From assembly GCA_023213395.1 (NCBI GenBank), contig CM041465.1, positions 101,005,741-101,069,740 of the forward strand: 64,000 bases of DNA. Direction: 5' to 3'. This stretch comes from Cycas panzhihuaensis. Taxonomy: Eukaryota; Cycadophyta. Each line of letters starts with the position of its first letter. Within the stretch, counting starts at the first letter, position 1. Under the pieces are notes generated by a model that was not told where the DNA came from, did no database searches, and saw only the letters and a list, made by a program, of their open reading frames with translations. Positions 21,308-31,596 of this stretch are shown here, piece by piece. A program made the position numbers and the translations under genes.

Positions 21308-24300
21308 TTAATCCCAATAGATTTCTGAAGACAATGAATTTTTCTCTACCAAGAGATTTGGTAAGAACATCAGTAGTTTCATTTCCTGAAGTGCAGTGTT
21401 GAAGCTTGATTTCTCTGTTCTATACTTTTTCTCCGATTGAATGATGATGTACCTCTATATGTTTTGTTCTAGCATGTAGTACTAGGTTTTTTGTCATTTT
21501 TATTGTACTTTGATTATCACAGAATATATAAGTGGATATTGTTTGATCTTCTCTTAGATCCTTTAGGAGTTGTTTGATCCATACTCCTTTGTATGTTTCA
21601 TTAATTGCTAATTTGTATTCTTCTTCTGTTGAAGATAATACAATAGTGTATTGCTTTTTACTTCTCCAAGAGATCAATGATTTTCCCAAGAAGAAACAAT
21701 ATCTTGATGTTGATTTTCTATCTATTCTATCTCCATCCCAGTCAAAATCATAGAAGCCAGTTAACTGTATATTGTTTTCCTTGTCATATCTTAAACCAAG
21801 ATTCATGGTTCCTTTTAGATATCGTAAAATTCTCTTTGTAGCATTCCAATAAGAAATTTTAGGACTCTCCATGAACCTAGAGATTATACCAACAACATAT
21901 GAAATGTTAGGGTATATGGCTATGAGATAAATTAGGCTTTCAACCAATTTTCTGTACAGTGTTGCATCAGCAGGATGTGCTTCTTATTTTGTATTCAATA
22001 CTAACCTGGTTTCCATTGGTGTGTTGACACTATTACAATTTTCCATTTTAAACTTACTTAGCAAGTTTTTTGCATATCTGGTCTATGAAAGAGTAGTAAA
22101 ATGATCTTTCTATTCTATTTCTGTTCTAAGGTAGTAATGCAACATTTCCAGATCTGTCATTTAAAGAGTTTTTCTAAGCTATTTTTAATGAACATTATTG
22201 AATTTTTATCATCTCCAGTAATTAGCATGTCATCTACATATACCACTATGATAGAGGTTAAACCTTGATTGCATTTTACATAGAGACTATGATCTAATTC
22301 GCATTGATGGAAGCCATTTTGAGTTAGATATGAGTCCAATTTAGCGTACTAAGCTCTTGGTGCTTGCTTGAGCCTATACAACACCTTTCTTAATTTGCAA
22401 ACCATATTTTCCTAACCTGATTTTATGTATCCTTCTAGCTAATACATATACACTTCTTCTTGCAGATCGCCATTTAAGAACGTACTTTTAACATCCATTT
22501 GATAAATCTTCCAACCTTTTTGGGCAACAAGAGTAATTACCATTCTTACTGTATTTAACTTGGCTACTGGTGAGAATGTTTCTTCATAGTCGATTCCACC
22601 TGTTTGTGTGTAGCCTTTTGCTGCCAATCTTGCCTTGTATTTCTCAATTTCTCAATTTGGTTTTTCCTTTATTTTGTATACCCATTTATAATTTATAATG
22701 GGTTTATCTTTAGGGGCTGAGACTAGATCCCATGTTTTATTTCTATGTATGGCTTCAATCTCTATGTCCATTACTTCTTTCTAATCTTGAGAGCTACTTA
22801 CTTCTTCATAAGAACTTGGTTCAATGGAGCAAATTAAGGCTTATGGCTTTTGAGATCTGGTTTGATGTTTAAAAATTTCCCCTTTTGTTTCCTCAAGTAT
22901 CTTTAGATACTATTTTGGTACTCTTTTTGAGGAATATTCTTGTGATGATTTGACTTCTTCATCTTCAGAACCGCTACCTTGTTAAGTATCTAACTGAATA
23001 CTGGAATCACTAGTTTATTATTTGTCTATAGATGTGTCCTCTGAGATGTCAATTTTTACTTCAATACTTTCAGAAGTAATGTCAAATTTATCTTCTAGTT
23101 GAGTAGAGTAGAAATCTTGGTTGCCTGCATCAACTTCTTGAGGTATTATGTTAATACATTCTCCCTTTTCATCAAAAATCACATCCCTACTTACATAAAG
23201 TCCTTTTATTTTTAGGTCAAGACATTTGTATGCTTTTGAGTGACTACTATACCCAACTATTATGTATTCTATGCTTTTACTATCCAGCTTTATCCTTTTC
23301 TTATCAAGGATATGAACATATACCTTGCAACCAAAGATTTTTAAATGACTTATATTGGGCTTACGTCCCATCCAAATTTCTTTAGGTGTTATGTTATCCA
23401 ATGACTAAGTTAGACTTCTATTGATCAAATATATAATTATGTGTATAGCTTTTGCCCAATATTTCTTATCTATTTCACTGTTGTTTATCATGCATTAAGC
23501 CATTTCTATAATTATTCTATTCATCCTTTCTATAACCCCATTTGATTGAGGTGTATAGGGGGTTATAAAATGTCTACGAATTCCATGTATTTTACAAAAA
23601 TGAAGGAAATCATTAGATGCAAATTCTCCACCTCTATCTGAACAAATATATTTGATTTTTTTATTGCTTTCTAATTCAGTTTCAGCCTTAAATTCTTCGA
23701 AATAGCTAAGTACTTATGATTTACAAGAAAGAAAATACACCCATGTTTTTCTAGAGAAATCATCAATAATAGTTAAGAAGTACCTTGCTCCATTTGTTGA
23801 AATTGGTATGAATAGACCACATAGATCAGTGTATATCAATTCCATCTTATTTTGCGCATGCCATGTATATTTTGAGAATGGAATCCCATCGTGCAACCTT
23901 TACATACAAAGTAATTCAAAGAAATATTTGGTAAACCATTCACCATCTTATGTTCCTTTAATTTTTCTAACCTATCATGGGAAATAGGACCATACTTCAG
24001 ATTCCACATTTCATTAGTATTAGTACTGGTTACAACAAGAGATTTTATATTAGAAAGCACTTTTGTAGGGCCTTTGTCATGTAGTACAGGAGTGGAGAGA
24101 AGTTTATACAACCTATTATATTTTTCTCCTTTGACTATCACAGTGTCATTCTTTTTCATGTTAAGAATGTAATAATAACCATATTCATCGAATATTATTC
24201 TCAGTTTTTTGTCACTTAACTGAGATACAGATAAAAGATTCTTCTTCATCCCCATTACAAAAAAGACATTGCCTATACATTGAATTTTTCCATCAATTCG

Positions 24301-24543
24301 TATAGCAATTTATCCTATTCCCTTTATGTGTAAGGGAAAGGTGTCTTCTAACTCTACTGATTTATTAAGATCATGAGGTTTGATAACTTCAAACCATTCT
24401 TCAATCCCTATCATATGATATGAAGCTCCTAAATCTACATAGCAGTTCTCTGATACACTTGCATTTGTTGTTAAGGTTGTAATAAAAGTTGTTTCAACTT
24501 CTTCTTCTATTGTGTTATTTTTTCTGTTGTAATTTCCAGTCAC
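21308..24543 (-). pseudogene. Copia-1 pol: protease, integrase, RT, RNase H, broken
   Basis: Protease: CYVDLGASYHMIG at about 24,450-24,410 (catalytic Asp kept). GAG-pre-integrase: MGMKKNLLSVSQLSDKKLRI (24,255 on), ISHDRLEKL and CKGC. Integrase core: MELIYTDLCGLF and DDFSRKTWVYF (23,845-23,720), then the conserved TPKEIWMGRKPNISHLKIFG, GYSSHSKAYKCLD block (23,401-23,020). [22 protein letters not shown] and [11 protein letters not shown] (22,627-22,439), catalytic VVYVDDMLITGDD (22,250-22,205). RNase H: DWDGDRIDRKSTSRYCF, SSTEEEYKLA, FCDNQSTIKM, ARTKHIEVHHH (21,760-21,425), ending LGREKFIVFRNLLGLR. At least eight stops and two or three shifts. Conserved residues are mostly intact, so inactivation came late. 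Confidence 0.88.
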
Positions 24544-25440
24544 CTGCTGCTTTCCCTTTTAAATTTCAGCTCATCTCTGGTAACACTAGTATGGGAAATG
24601 CCTTGGTTATCCACAATGATAACATACGTCAAACGCTCTACATCTACTTGAAAAGTGACCTAGTTTTCCACAATTAAAACACACTTTAGCATCTCAAGGT
24701 AGATTGTTAGTCATTCTTCCTTGTTGTCTTCCTTCAGTGTAACGTCCTCTGTAGCTAGCTGGTGTTCTTTCTCGTAGCTTAGGATTAAGTTGATCTTGTC
24801 CTCTATCTCCCAAATGAATCTTGGTGATAAGAGCTTCTTCAATTTTTGAGTCTTCTTCATATCTCTAATTCCTTTGTTCCTGGCTGAACATATAGCCTGT
24901 TAGAGTATCAAAGGTCATGGTAGTTGTTTGTCCCCCTCCTGTTAACATGTTTACCATATTATCAAGGGATTTTGGGAGTTTGTTAAGCACTAAATATATC
25001 AATTCTATGTCAGTTAGTTTGTCTCCTACTGTGAGAAGAGCACTTTTGATATTGGTCAACTTGGTTATAAATTCAGACACAAGTTGGCCCTCCCTCATTT
25101 TAAGTTTATAAAGTTCTTCTCTCAGGGCCACAATTCTTGCTTTATTCTTTCTACTAAACATAGAAGATATTATTTTCTAAATTTCACTTGCGTTCTCTAG
25201 ACCATCAACATATACTAATAGGGAGTCAAAGATTGAAAGTTTAAGAACAGAAACAATAGTATTATTTCTTTCCTCCCAATTGATTAAGTCTACTATATCA
25301 TAGGGTTATTTTTCATTCCCAATAGTAATTTTTTAGGCATGTTTTGCTCTCAATAACCCTTCCATTTTTATTTTCCAAATGTTGAAGTTCATTTCAGTCA
25401 ATTTATTACATTCGGGTAGTGATCCAGTAGAGGAGGCTAT
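24544..25440 (-). pseudogene. Copia-1 gag, broken
   Basis: The best block, 25,161-24,865, reads MFSRKNKARIVALREELYKL and MREGQLVSEFITKLTNIKS, the usual copia gag core. A CCHC zinc knuckle CFNCGKLGHFSSRC sits at about 24,685-24,645 and a second, damaged one (CYHCG-PRHFPY) at about 24,625-24,580. The N-terminal part 25,440-25,165 (NKLTEMNFNIWKIKMEGLL type) is broken by stops. Gag would form the particle and bind the RNA. Confidence 0.75.
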
Positions 25441-26358
25441 GGTTGACTTGTATGAAGACAAGAAATCAATTTAAATGGTTGAATGGACTATTGTACCACT
25501 AGGTGTAAGGATTTATGTACGAAACTCGAGTTGTACAGATGGGAGGAAAAAGGGTCTCAATTAAAAAATCTTCCAAATGGATATCTGAATCTAGTATTAG
25601 TTTCTAAAAATACTTTCAGACTTGAGAGAAATGAATAGAGAAAGGCCTAAACCCATGCCCAAGGGTTTTTTGAAAAACTAAGATGAAATCTTGATAGAAT
25701 TGATTTAAAATATTTGTCTAGCAATGAGAAGAATTTTAGATACTTGTACCAAAGATTTACACTAGATTTTTGAAGAAAAAACTTGAAGAGAGGCTCCAAA
25801 CCTGCGCAATCTAAAATCTACTCGAAATTGGGTGAAAATAGCTTCAAATAATGTCAACATAGAAGGAAAAGATGTAGAGGAGGTCCCAATCTATAATCTA
25901 TGTGAGTTTCATTAAATTCTGATGACCTTGAATTTTGCCTTTCGTACAACTCCATACACATCTGTATAACCATACAATTATGTACAACCCTGGCTCGAAA
26001 CTTGCCTTGTATAAACTAACCTTATATGGTAGAGTCTTTTAGCAATAATTTGATCCTAAACTTCATCTTCCTTCAATAAAACCCTACTTAGGCTCTTTTA
26101 CAGGTAGGACGACCTAATAACTTACTCTGACACCATGTAAAGATTCAAAATAGTGGAGGAGATCTTCCACTCTCACTCTTTTATCTTTATTCATTGAAAC
26201 TTTTTCTATATATATAGTTATGAAGAAGGTACTAATGGCAACTGCTCAATAGGATGATGCCACTTGTCACTTTGAGAGAGAAAGAGGAAGAGATATAAGA
26301 CCTTTACAAAATATTATAATCATGTACTATAGCCCTAGATAAAACATTACCTTTTATA

Positions 26359-26881
26359 TATATGAGGTGATGAAGTTTAGAATTTACTTATATGATCAAT
26401 TGTTAGTTGATGATGGATCGTTATACTTTGCTAGATGGACTAATGATAGTATGAGGTTTATGCCCTGGTTTGACGCTAGTTCAATATGGGTGCATATCTG
26501 AACAAGTTTGATGTGGAACCAAGATAATGTGTTTGATGAAAATTAAAGTGTGAATGGAAAGGCCTAAGACAAGATGCCTTAAAATTAGTTATGTCTTTAT
26601 CATGCCATATATAGTTAGCCTATAAGTGTAACAAACCGTTACACCAAAACCTCAAGGTGTTAGTAAAGAGGCCCCCCCCACCAAGTAGGCCATTACCTCC
26701 CCCCCCGGTTCAAACAGGCTAGCCCTGCCTAGCTTCACTTTCATTAGTGTTCATGTGTCCCACAGGCCCCAGCTACGGCAGTGTTTTGTGCATCGGCGAT
26801 GTTTGTCGTGTCACCCCACTGCCTCCATAAGCAGTGTTGTCCCCACGGGATTCAAACCTGGGTCTTGGCTCTGATACCACT
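26359..26881. other. Element X internal remnant plus G-run segment with PBS-like site
   Basis: 26,359-26,625 continues the X interior. 26,626-26,644 is a perfect seven-base-arm dyad (GTGTAAC, GTTACAC). It is followed by C-runs at 26,672-26,680 and 26,700-26,707 and by a CpG-bearing stretch that ends in CTCTGATACCAC (26,869-26,880), which on the minus strand reads GTGGTATCAGAG, a primer-binding site. The dyad's TGTAACAAACC equals the first bases of the Y LTR (TGTAACGAACC), so this may be the stub of a second Y-family copy. Confidence 0.45.
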
Positions 26882-28935
26882 TGTAACGAACCTATTCCTG
26901 TTATAATTCAACATAGAGAAATAGAAATAGAAAATGATAGATAAAAGATAAAGAAGAAGATGAAGTTCCAAAGAACATTCATTAACATAAGATTACAAAA
27001 TACATCATGATGATCTCCTTATACATTACATACATATATATGGGGCTATTAAGGTTGGCCATCTCTTAGACTTATGCATGTGGGGTAAATACAATATGAC
27101 TAACCTCATATGGCAGAGGATCATAATATGCCCTCCCCCCTAAAAATGCATCGCCCTCGAAGCATCCTAATTTAATGACCATCTCTTGTTATTATTCTTC
27201 AATCGATAGCTCTTACGAATGTTGGTAGAAAAGTTATGCATGGAATAGGGATCTATCCATCCCAAGTTGATCTTGATACACCCTGAATATCCTCTAATAT
27301 ACTCTGGATATCTATAATGGTGAAACCATAAGCTCAAATGTTATTCTTGCTTGGTGTTTGTAGTAGATGAATGCCTTGCTTGATAAGTTTTGTTGCACTG
27401 GGCCTCTTGATAGTGTGGATGCTGATATGGTTCCAATTTAGTTTACCTTTCAACTATTTGTGATGCCTTTTGTTCCTTATCCTTAGGTGCCACTAATGGC
27501 GTGGGGTGGCAAATAACTTCTATTACTTGCTTTTTAGTTTGTCCTTCCATTATTGGTGATGTCTTTTCTTCCTTGTCCTTGGGTGTAGCCGATGGTGTGG
27601 GATGGCAAACAACTTTTGTTACCTACTCTTGACATTCCTCATAATCTTTCTTTTATTCTTGACTTTGTGGATTCGAGAGAATTCCTTATCCCACACTGCG
27701 ATTATACTTCTCAAGTATTTTCCATGCTTCTTATTTGTTTTGGTCAAGACTTTGCATTTCTTTCCACCACGAATCATTATATTTCTTACGGAGAGCTAGT
27801 GCTAGCTAATAAAATGTATTAAAGAGATGATACGGGTTATACCAATCTTTAAAACAAAGATAAGCCTCTCCTTGTAGATATAATGATGCTATTTTAGTCA
27901 TCTCCTCATTGTGCATGTAGTTATCATTAAGGGATTTTAAGTATACTTCCATATCTTTAACCTAATCTTTTACAGAAAGAGTCCCATCCGCATTAAAGAT
28001 GCACAGTATGAGCCTTTGTGTAGCCATGATAATATGGATATAGGAGAGATTAGGGGTGTCTATAGCCTGTTATCCCCTAATTTTAATACAAAATTATATA
28101 TTAGGCTTCACGAGCAATGGTTTTGAGACCACGGTCTTAATGGCTAAGAAAATATAGTATGAAATCCTTAATTTTAAAAATATTATTTTTGAAAAAAAAA
28201 TATAGCTCAAAAATATGATTCCAACGGTACAAACAGAATTGAATTCTGATATCTAGATCAAAAGTTATGCCCCTTTTAAGAATTTCACTGTTAAGTTTTT
28301 TATAGACTGAAATAGTACTTTCTGGTAAAATGCTAGTAACTTTGTACTCTAAACTCTGATGAACCTCAAACCACTTCCATTGGAAAGTAAATTAAAAGCC
28401 GTATAAAAAAAAAATATTTGATGTTGTTTGGATACCTGTAGCAAAAGTTATGGCTCTTTGAAGTTGAGGTTGCAGATCTATCCCAAAATTACAGTGACAG
28501 AAAAAAATGCAGGTTGAAATTAATTTTGCTACAATTTTCGCACTTCCACCCTAAAATATATAGTGCGACCACTTAAAATTTACAGAATGAGCCATTTCAT
28601 CTCAATTTTATCATTATGTTTTAGAATTTTTAACGTTTATTCTCTCGAAGATACTTTCAAACCCTTGATGACACCTCCAAGATCGCCACTCTGATACCAA
28701 TTGTAATGAACCTATTCCTGTTACCATTTAACATAGAGAAATAGAAATAGAAAATGATAGATAAAAGATAAAGAAGAAGATGAAGTTCTAAAGAACATTC
28801 ATTAACATAAGATTACAAAATACATCATGATGATCTCCTTATATATTACATATATATATATGGGGCTATTAAGGCTGCCCATCTCTTAGACTTATGCATG
28901 AAAGGTGAATGTAATATGACTAACCTCATATGAGT
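26882..28935 (-). mobile_element. Element Y: small gag-only LTR retroelement, minus strand
   Basis: Two direct repeats of about 234 bp: 26,882-27,115 and 28,702-about 28,935, both starting TGTAA(C/T)GAACCTATTCC. On the minus strand the right copy is followed by a primer-binding site TTGGTATCAGAGTGGCG (28,684-28,700) and the left copy is preceded by a purine-rich tract with AGGGGGGAGGG (27,131-27,142). The interior is only 1.6 kb and holds a gag relic and no pol. This matches the published class of short LTR elements that carry gag alone (TR-GAG). No target duplication is visible; the left LTR is followed by a further primer-binding site, so the arrangement may be part of a tandem. Confidence 0.7.
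27120..28027 (-). pseudogene. Element Y gag, broken
   Basis: Starts ATGGCTACACAAAGG at 28,027 (MATQRLILCIF) and reads MEVYLKSLNDNYMHNEEMTK, ASLYLQGEAYLCFKDWYNP, LALALRKKYNDSWWKEM, typical of a retrotransposon gag capsid region (the GEA..W...W pattern). A Lys/Pro-rich tail follows with two similar segments (VTKVVCHPTPSATPKDKEEK and VIEVICHPTPLVAPKDKEQK, about 27,635-27,470), an internal duplication of about 40 residues. In-frame TAG/TAA at several places; no protease, RT or integrase behind it. Confidence 0.6.
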
Positions 28936-30098
28936 TGTATTATAGGTGTGTATCATGATGCAGATGGTGAAGTTGGTGCATGTTATGGTTTACCTCCCAT
29001 GTTTTTTATGGTAAAAGTTGTAGTAGACAAGTATGGGTACCCCTGTTGGTACTATTCGTGGCATATATTCTCCCCTTATTATGTGTTTGGACTAATTCAG
29101 AAGCCTTCCATTTATTTCTTTGGTGCATTAGAGTGCACACATCTTAGACAAAGATTACAACAGTAGGATTGTAAGAGTTTGAAGCCTATGGATTGTTTAG
29201 CTTACAAATAGTGTGATTTGTAGGGGAATGCATTATGATCAGTCTAGATGTTGAGTTGATGAGTTGTTAATGTATCATACTGAGTGTCATTTAGTTACAG
29301 GTTTTATCATTTACTGCTTCACTTTTCTAAGTCATTATTTAGTAGGTGTAGAGGTTTGTTTGCCTAACATTGTACTTAAGATAGAAGAAGGACCTAGTGA
29401 TAAATTAATGATAAGAAACTATTAGATGATGAGATATAGATTGCAACCCCATATTCCGTTGATAATTGAAGACCTGTAGGATGATGGAAGATCATGGATC
29501 AACATGCTAGTCAAAGCTTGAGATAGATGCCAACATTCTAATGAGTATAGATTCATGATCGAGAGTTGTATTGAAGCAATTAACCTAGTTGATTTATAAG
29601 CTTGTTACGCAGGATTTCTAGCAGGAAGAAGGATTAAGCTATGATGAAATATTTTGCATGAGTCTCTATGTTTATTGGTCTGTTTGATCCTTACTTTAGT
29701 AGCTTCATATAGTTAGGTATAATATCGTATCATATCAATGTCCCTTAATAAAGACTTAAAGAGGTGATTCACATGGCTCAAGTGGCTAAAACTTTTAATT
29801 TAATCAAAGGAATATAACTGAGTTAAATGGACAAAGTATCAGGTATAGAGAGAGTTATATGGCTACAAGTCTATTAGAGTCATATCCAAAGAATTGAGCA
29901 CATACAAGGCATGGCACCATTACATCCAAATCAAGGAAGATGTAGGTTGCATATTGTCCAAGTGGACATATTCACTAAGCTCAAACTGAAGATCGCTACA
30001 TCGATGTTCATGCATATTGGGTTGGGTAAGGCTACCTTTGAGAGGGGATTTATTCCCAATAATAAACCTTATTGTCCCATATTTACATTAAGAGGGGA
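28936..30098. other. Element X internal sequence, right part
   Basis: Contains a 78-codon frame at 28,930-29,166 (GVYHDADGEVGACYGL, DKYGYPCWYYSW) and further broken frame to about 29,660 that I cannot assign to any family. It ends in the polypurine tract ATTAAGAGGGGA (30,087-30,098). Confidence 0.4.
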
Positions 30099-30117
30099 TG
30101 TTAGAAAATGTGTCCAT
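30099..30117 (+). repeat. Element X 3' LTR, first 19 bases
   Basis: TGTTAGAAAATGTGTCCAT equals the X 5' LTR start (TGTTAGAAAATGTATCCAT). It is cut here by Copia-2 and continues after 35,457. Last five bases TCCAT are the Copia-2 target duplication. Confidence 0.8.
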
Positions 30118-30761
30118 TGTTAGGTATTGTGACAACAATTATGGGGCTAAAATTATGGCATGTTTTCGATGCGATTTCTCCCCCTAATCTTTCTTGGGGG
30201 GTTCCAAGGGGGTCGGGAGCCCCCCTTGGCCGGGGGGTGCAAAGGGCATGGAACACCCCCGCTAGGAGGGGGTTTGGGGGCAATAACCCCTTACCCAAAA
30301 AAATAGCCATGTAAACCTTATCAAAATGTAAAGAGAATTAGGGTCATTCAATACAAATACCCTAGATTCTACGGTTGAGATTTAGGTCTTAGATGTTCCT
30401 CTCATGTAGCCTGTTTTAGGGCTTTCCTTATTATGTTGTAATGTAATGTAATGTAACTGTGATGAGGGCAGTGACTGGTTGTTGTTCCTGAGAGTACTCT
30501 ATAACTGTGATGTATTGTTTCTCCATTCTACAGCAATAAAGATCGATACCTTTCCTGTGTGGATGTTTCCCTAGCACACTCTAGGGTTTTACCACATTAT
30601 ATCAGGTGCACATATGATCTTTGGCTTTCATTTTCTTGTTATTATATAATCTCCAATTTTAGAACTTGCATGTAATTTTAAATTTCAATTTCTGTAACTA
30701 GTTATAAGAATGCAATAGATCTTGGTGGCGGTTAAAGGGTTGGGACCTTGTATTCTCAACA
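30118..30761 (+). repeat. Copia-2 5' LTR
   Basis: U3 contains a strong inverted repeat, CCAAGGGGG at 30,204-30,212 and CCCCCCTTGG at 30,220-30,229, and further runs of G and C to about 30,290. Clearly homologous to 34,807-35,452, with many transition differences. Confidence 0.9.
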
Positions 30762-30832
30762 AGTGGTATCAAAGCCACTCTTTTTCTTGCAATGAGTTTG
30801 TGAAGGTTTTGGTGTCAGCTTTTCTACACCAA

Positions 30833-31588
30833 ATGGTAAAACTAGCAGGTGCAAAGTTTGAGGTAGAGAAATTCAATGGCAAGAATGACTTTGAGTTGTG
30901 GAAGCTAAAAGCATATGATATTCTTGTACAACAGGGTTTGTACAAAGCCCTTGTAGGCAAATTAAAGAAACCCACAGGGATGGACAATGATGAATGGGAT
31001 GATTTAGACAAAAAGGCACTTAGCACAATATGATTATTCTTAGCAGATGAAGTCTTATTTAACATCACAGGGGAGAAGATAATAGTGGGATTATGGACCT
31101 AGTTGAAAGGCCTGCATATGACCAACTCAGTAACGAATCAAATCTACCTGAAGAGGCAACTGTACTCATCACAGATGAAGGAAGGTACAAAAATTGTTGA
31201 CCATTTAAATATTTTTAATACTCTTATTTGTCAATTAACTAGTATCGATATTAAAATTGAGGATGAGGACAAGGCTATTACCCTATTATACTCATTACCT
31301 AAATCTTGGGATAATATTATCACCTCAATTAGTTTTAGCACTACAGATGAATTGGAATATGATTCTATTATGAGTGCTTTGCTAATCAAAGAAGTGCAGA
31401 GAAAGTCTAGTCTTAAAACCTCCACACCAAAAGCCATGACAGTAAGGGGTAGAACATTTGAGAGAGGACAAAACTCTAGGGATACATCGAGGTCCAAGTC
31501 AAAGAGCAAAAAGAGTAAGCTCAGGTGTTGGCATTGTAATAAGACCAGTCACCTCAAGAAGGATTGTTACAAAAGGAAAGAGTTCTAG
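30833..31588 (+). pseudogene. Copia-2 gag, broken
   Basis: First ATG after the primer-binding site in frame with gag is 30,833 (MVKLAGAKFEVEKFNGKN). The frame is lost near 31,033 and resumes at 31,103 as LKRQLYSSQMKEGTKIVDHL and LLYSLPKSWDNIITSI, then an Arg/Ser/Lys-rich tail and a CCHC zinc knuckle CWHCNKTSHLKKDC at about 31,526-31,567. It would package the element RNA. A one-base shift near 31,588 leads into pol. Confidence 0.85.
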
Positions 31589-31596
31589 AAAAAAGG

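Larger units (their letters stand above)
21061..26358 (-). mobile_element. Copia-1: Ty1/copia element, minus strand
   Basis: LTRs at 21,061-21,283 and 26,136-26,358 (223 bp each; I count about 17 differences by eye). Each begins TGTAAAGATTC; the left one ends CATTACCTTTTACA. On the minus strand the primer-binding site TGGTGTCAGAGTAAG (26,121-26,135) matches the initiator-Met tRNA type, and the polypurine tract AAGAGGGGC lies at about 21,284-21,292. The flanks TATTT (21,056-21,060) and TATAT (26,359-26,363) are a plausible five-base target duplication with one change. Inside, gag, protease, integrase, RT and RNase H follow in copia order. The leader 25,170-26,120 is non-coding apart from gag's decayed N-terminus. 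Confidence 0.88.
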
